Shown here: in pieces, positions 5,922 through 7,794 of the stretch
Position numbering within the stretch: position 1 is the stretch's first letter
Layout of the letters: every line of letters begins with the position of its first letter
NCBI GenBank assembly: GCA_965365625.1
Contig: CBDUCL010000140.1
Coordinates: 1 to 7,794 of the forward strand
Reading direction: 5' to 3'
Length of the DNA: 7,794 nt
Source of the DNA: CAVWCW01 sp965365625
GTDB taxonomy: Bacteria; Pseudomonadota; Gammaproteobacteria; Chromatiales; Chromatiaceae
Notes under the pieces: generated by a model
The model's input: only the letters and a program-made list of their open reading frames with translations
Database searches by the model: none
What the model was told of the DNA's origin: nothing
Position numbers and translations under genes: made by a program

Positions 5922-5994
5922 AACCCGTGGTTTAAGCCAAAACCCGTAGCATTTTGGCAACAATCCCAGCAGTTGTGGTTTTTTTCAAAAAAAC
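5922..5994. promoter_or_regulatory. Stacked repeats upstream of the porin promoter
   Basis: Three elements lie just upstream of the -35. AACCCGT occurs twice (5922-5928 and 5941-5947) with 19 bp between starts, close to two helical turns. GCCAAAA (5936-5942) and TTTTGGC (5952-5958) form a perfect 7-bp inverted repeat with a 9-nt spacer, about -96 to -74. A perfect dyad of G, seven Ts, C, seven As, C (5978-5994) fills about -55 to -39, the place of an UP element, and should bend DNA. Regulator sites for an osmotic or nutrient regulator of the porin are plausible but not identified. Confidence 0.45.
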
Positions 5995-5996
5995 TG

Positions 5997-6025
5997 TTGC
6001 AAACCGATCCCGAATTGGCTAATAT
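5997..6025 (+). promoter_or_regulatory. Sigma70 promoter of the porin gene
   Basis: TTGCAA (5997-6002) and TAATAT (6020-6025) are spaced by exactly 17 bp, each matching five or four of six consensus bases. The start would fall near 6032, leaving a leader of about 54 nt before the porin ATG. The T7-C-A7 dyad directly upstream could act as an UP element. Together these suggest strong expression, as expected for a major porin. Confidence 0.75.
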
Positions 6026-6085
6026 TCACCCTGCACAGTAAAAATACCATCTGCATTGTCAACGACATAGAGCGGGAGTTCGCAC

Positions 6086-7075
6086 ATGAACAAAAAACTG
6101 ATTACTCTGGCGGTAGCGGCTGCGGTAGCTGCTCCCATGACTGCCCTGGCCGAAGTCACCATCTACGGTAAGGCGATTGTTTCCTACGACGGCGTGAAGA
6201 TCGACAAGCAAGCCGGCGGTGACGGCGACCGTCGCTACAAGGTCGTATCCAACAGCCCGATCGCCGGTGCCCCGCGCGCCTCGCGCCTGGGCTTCAAGGG
6301 CTCCGAAGATCTCGGCGGCGGCCTGAAGGCCATCTGGAAGATGGAGTTCTCCGTCGACCAGGCCAACAACAGCGCCGTGGGCAGCACCCGTAACGCCTAC
6401 GTCGGTCTGGCCAGCGACAGCTGGGGTACTGCCCTCCTCGGCCGTCACGACCACCCGTACAAGATGGCCACCGGCAAGTACGACTACTTCGCCGACCAGC
6501 TCGGCGACTTCAACGGCACCATCGGCTTCGAGGACCTGCGCGCCCAGAACGTGGTCGCCTACGTCTCCCCGAACTGGGCCGGCTTCACCCTGGCCGGTGC
6601 CGCCATCTCCAACGGCAACGATGATGACGCCGCCAACGGCTACTCCATCGCCGGTATGTACAGCAACGCCGGTCTGAACATCTCCCTGGCCTACGATCGG
6701 TTCGACGACGACCAGCTGGACGGCACCAGCGCCCAGGTTAACGCTGCCGAGAAGAAGTGGACCATCGGTGCCAGCTACGACATGGGCGCCTTTGGCATTG
6801 CCGGCCGTTGGGAAACCCAGGACAACGTTTATCGCGGCGGTGTGAACGTCGACGACGCCGACAACTACCAGATCTCCGGTAAGTACGGCTTCGGCAACAA
6901 CGTCGTCAAGGCCTTCTGGGGCAAGAGCGAAGTCCAAACCCTCGGTTCAAAGAAAGATGCCTGGGGTCTCGGCTTGGACCACAACTTCACCAAGCGCACC
7001 CAGGCCTATGTGCAGTGGGTCGACGTGGAAGACAACTGGGACGGCTTCTCTCTGGGCATGGTCCACAAGTTCTAA
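6086..7075 (+). CDS. General outer-membrane porin (Gram-negative trimeric type)
   Basis: This 329-residue precursor should form a beta-barrel diffusion channel in the outer membrane. Residues 1-22 are a clear Sec signal peptide (MNKK, an alanine/valine-rich core, then ALA), with cleavage before EVTIYGKA, the usual first strand of this porin family. The mature part shows alternating aromatic/hydrophobic strands with Gly/Asp/Asn-rich turns. The motif RNAYVGLASDSWGTALLGRHDHPYK (about 103-127) matches the conserved segment leading into the constriction loop. It ends in ...SLGMVHKF; the terminal Phe is the BAM recognition signal. Length is normal for a 16-strand porin. A GGGAG ribosome site (6072-6076) precedes the ATG by 9 nt. 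Codon use is strongly biased to C-ending codons, as in highly expressed genes. The gene has its own promoter and terminator and is monocistronic. Solute preference cannot be judged. Confidence 0.95.
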   Translation: MNKKLITLAVAAAVAAPMTALAEVTIYGKAIVSYDGVKIDKQAGGDGDRRYKVVSNSPIAGAPRASRLGFKGSEDLGGGLKAIWKMEFSVDQANNSAVGSTRNAYVGLASDSWGTALLGRHDHPYKMATGKYDYFADQLGDFNGTIGFEDLRAQNVVAYVSPNWAGFTLAGAAISNGNDDDAANGYSIAGMYSNAGLNISLAYDRFDDDQLDGTSAQVNAAEKKWTIGASYDMGAFGIAGRWETQDNVYRGGVNVDDADNYQISGKYGFGNNVVKAFWGKSEVQTLGSKKDAWGLGLDHNFTKRTQAYVQWVDVEDNWDGFSLGMVHKF

Positions 7076-7100
7076 ATCGGCTTTCCCAGCGGTTTAGCGA

Positions 7101-7125
7101 AACGGGGCCTTCGGGCCCCGTTTTT
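7101..7125 (+). terminator. Intrinsic terminator of the porin gene
   Basis: ACGGGGCC (7102-7109) and GGCCCCGT (7114-7121) pair perfectly around a TTCG loop closed by C-G, the very stable UUCG tetraloop. Five Ts (7121-7125) follow. It lies 26 nt after the porin stop and separates the porin from the next gene. Confidence 0.95.
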
Positions 7126-7152
7126 CGTTGTTCACCGCAGACCGAACCCTAT

Positions 7153-7190
7153 GCCGCGCTAATCTCGAGCGCGGCAGTTGCTATACTGCC
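7153..7190 (+). promoter_or_regulatory. Extended -10 promoter with two overlapping inverted repeats
   Basis: TATACT (7182-7187) preceded by TGC makes an extended -10 element; the -35 position holds no consensus. GCCGCGCT (7153-7160) and AGCGCGGC (7168-7175) are an exact 8-bp inverted repeat covering the -35 and spacer. GGCAGT (7173-7178) and ACTGCC (7185-7190) are a second exact repeat (6 bp, 6-nt spacer) covering the -10. Transcription would start near 7194, about 37 nt before the ATG. The arrangement suits a repressor site, but the regulator is unknown. Confidence 0.5.
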
Positions 7191-7230
7191 CGTCGATCCA
7201 ATCCCTCGCTAGCTGTCAGGAGACCGTCTG

Positions 7231-7794
7231 ATGCCCTATTGGTGTCGCGCCCTCGCCTTACTGGGCCTGTTGGCCGCTTTCCCCGTCGCCGGCTTGACCT
7301 CGGAGTTTCCCGACGAAATGGGCGAGCCCGCTATGCTGCCGCCTACCCTCAAGGACCCGGAGCCCTGGCGCGAGCAGGGGTGGGAGATCCCCCCGCCTCC
7401 GGAGGACGAGAACCTGTTCGAGGTGCAGCCCATGCAGCACGTCCCCTATTTCCGCTTCTGGGTGGACGGCTCCTCGCTCAGCGTCGGCCCCGACCGGGCG
7501 ATCCGCTACGTGACGGTCATCACCGCGGAGACCGGCAATGCCCGCAATCTGCGTTACGAGGGCTTGTTGTGCGGTGCCGAACAATATCGAACCTACGCCC
7601 GGGGGCGTTCGGACGGCAGTTGGCGGGTGGTGCGGGATTCCGGCTGGGAGCCCTTCGGCGCCGATCCCTCGGATCACCTCCGTTTGGGCCTCAAACGCTT
7701 CTACTTCTGCAAGGACGGGATGGGCGAGCCACTGCCCCGCGATCGGATCCTGCAGAATCTGCGCCGTGGCGGCGACGCTGCGCAGGAGCAGGGG
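7231..7794 (+). CDS. CNP1-like family exported protein, 3' end outside the window
   Basis: 188 codons are visible with no stop before the window ends. An AGGAGA ribosome site (7218-7223) sits 7 nt before the ATG. Residues 1-21 form a likely signal peptide (MPYWCRALALLGLLAAFPVAG), so the protein is probably periplasmic. The central part, from FRFWVDGSSLSVGPDRAIRY (about 74-93) through NLRYEGLLC to YARGRSDGSWRVV, matches the CNP1-like domain as I recall it: a D/S-L-SVG-D-RY strand, YEG-C with a conserved cysteine, then DGSW. A second cysteine (FYFC) follows near residue 152, and the two could form a disulfide. A proline-rich linker precedes the domain, as is common in the family. The family has no established function. 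A usual length near 180-220 residues suggests little is missing. Confidence 0.85.
   Translation, partial: MPYWCRALALLGLLAAFPVAGLTSEFPDEMGEPAMLPPTLKDPEPWREQGWEIPPPPEDENLFEVQPMQHVPYFRFWVDGSSLSVGPDRAIRYVTVITAETGNARNLRYEGLLCGAEQYRTYARGRSDGSWRVVRDSGWEPFGADPSDHLRLGLKRFYFCKDGMGEPLPRDRILQNLRRGGDAAQEQG

Noticed and set aside
5692..5935. Minus-strand open frame through the terminator, reading ...EDKAAFRRPAKAIRERMRNP...
   Set aside because: It looks faintly protein-like but has only a late internal ATG, runs through the terminator stem and T-tract, and matches no family I know. It could be a decayed gene piece; the evidence is too thin.
5742..5963. 73-codon minus-strand ORF
   Set aside because: No ribosome site, no recognisable domain, proline/serine-rich shadow composition, and it runs through the porin upstream repeats.
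6059..6937. 292-codon minus-strand ORF opposite the porin
   Set aside because: Val/Gly/Ala-rich frame caused by the strongly C-ending codons of the porin gene; no start signals and no family resemblance.

Overview
The window looks like chromosomal DNA from a high-GC gammaproteobacterium. The evidence is a 16-strand-type general porin with a classic Sec signal and terminal Phe, a CNP1-like exported protein, a PPK2 of the proteobacterial type, a sigma54 activator, and strong GC bias at third codon positions. The porin and PAS-activator sequences resemble those of sulfur-oxidising or phototrophic Chromatiales (Chromatiaceae/Ectothiorhodospiraceae); that placement is an impression from memory and not proven. 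No tRNA, rRNA, CRISPR array, insertion sequence or phage gene was seen.

Layout. Positions 1-25 are the tail of a terminator for a + strand gene lying off the left edge. A minus-strand block follows: a polyphosphate kinase 2 (167-1078) with its own terminator, preceded by a ClC-type anion transporter with a C-terminal CBS-like region (1200-2954). A short divergent spacer with repeats and a hairpin (2955-3126) separates the ClC gene from a + strand class I SAM methyltransferase (3127-3837). The methyltransferase converges on a minus-strand sigma54-dependent activator (3834-5174); their stop codons overlap.

The stretch 5175-6085 has no confident protein gene but is full of signals. In order on the + strand: alternating GGCAG/CTGCC half-sites (5207-5256), a good sigma54 -24/-12 promoter (5364-5380), a weak 64-codon ORF with a hydrophobic start (5441-5635), a stem-loop, an exact CTCCTCCC anti-Shine-Dalgarno-like word (5701-5708), and a strong intrinsic terminator with eight Ts (5713-5738). 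Read together, this suggests a transcript of about 350 nt made from a sigma54 promoter next to, and divergent from, the gene for a sigma54 activator. It could be a regulatory RNA, a small-peptide mRNA, or both. This is the most interesting part of the window.

From 5739 to 6085 there is a porin regulatory region with stacked repeats and a near-consensus sigma70 promoter, then the porin gene (6086-7075) with a UUCG-loop terminator. The last gene is a CNP1-like secreted protein (7231 to beyond the window end) behind an extended -10 promoter covered by two inverted repeats.

Apart from the proposed activator/target pair, the genes look like separate transcription units with their own promoters and terminators, not one operon.
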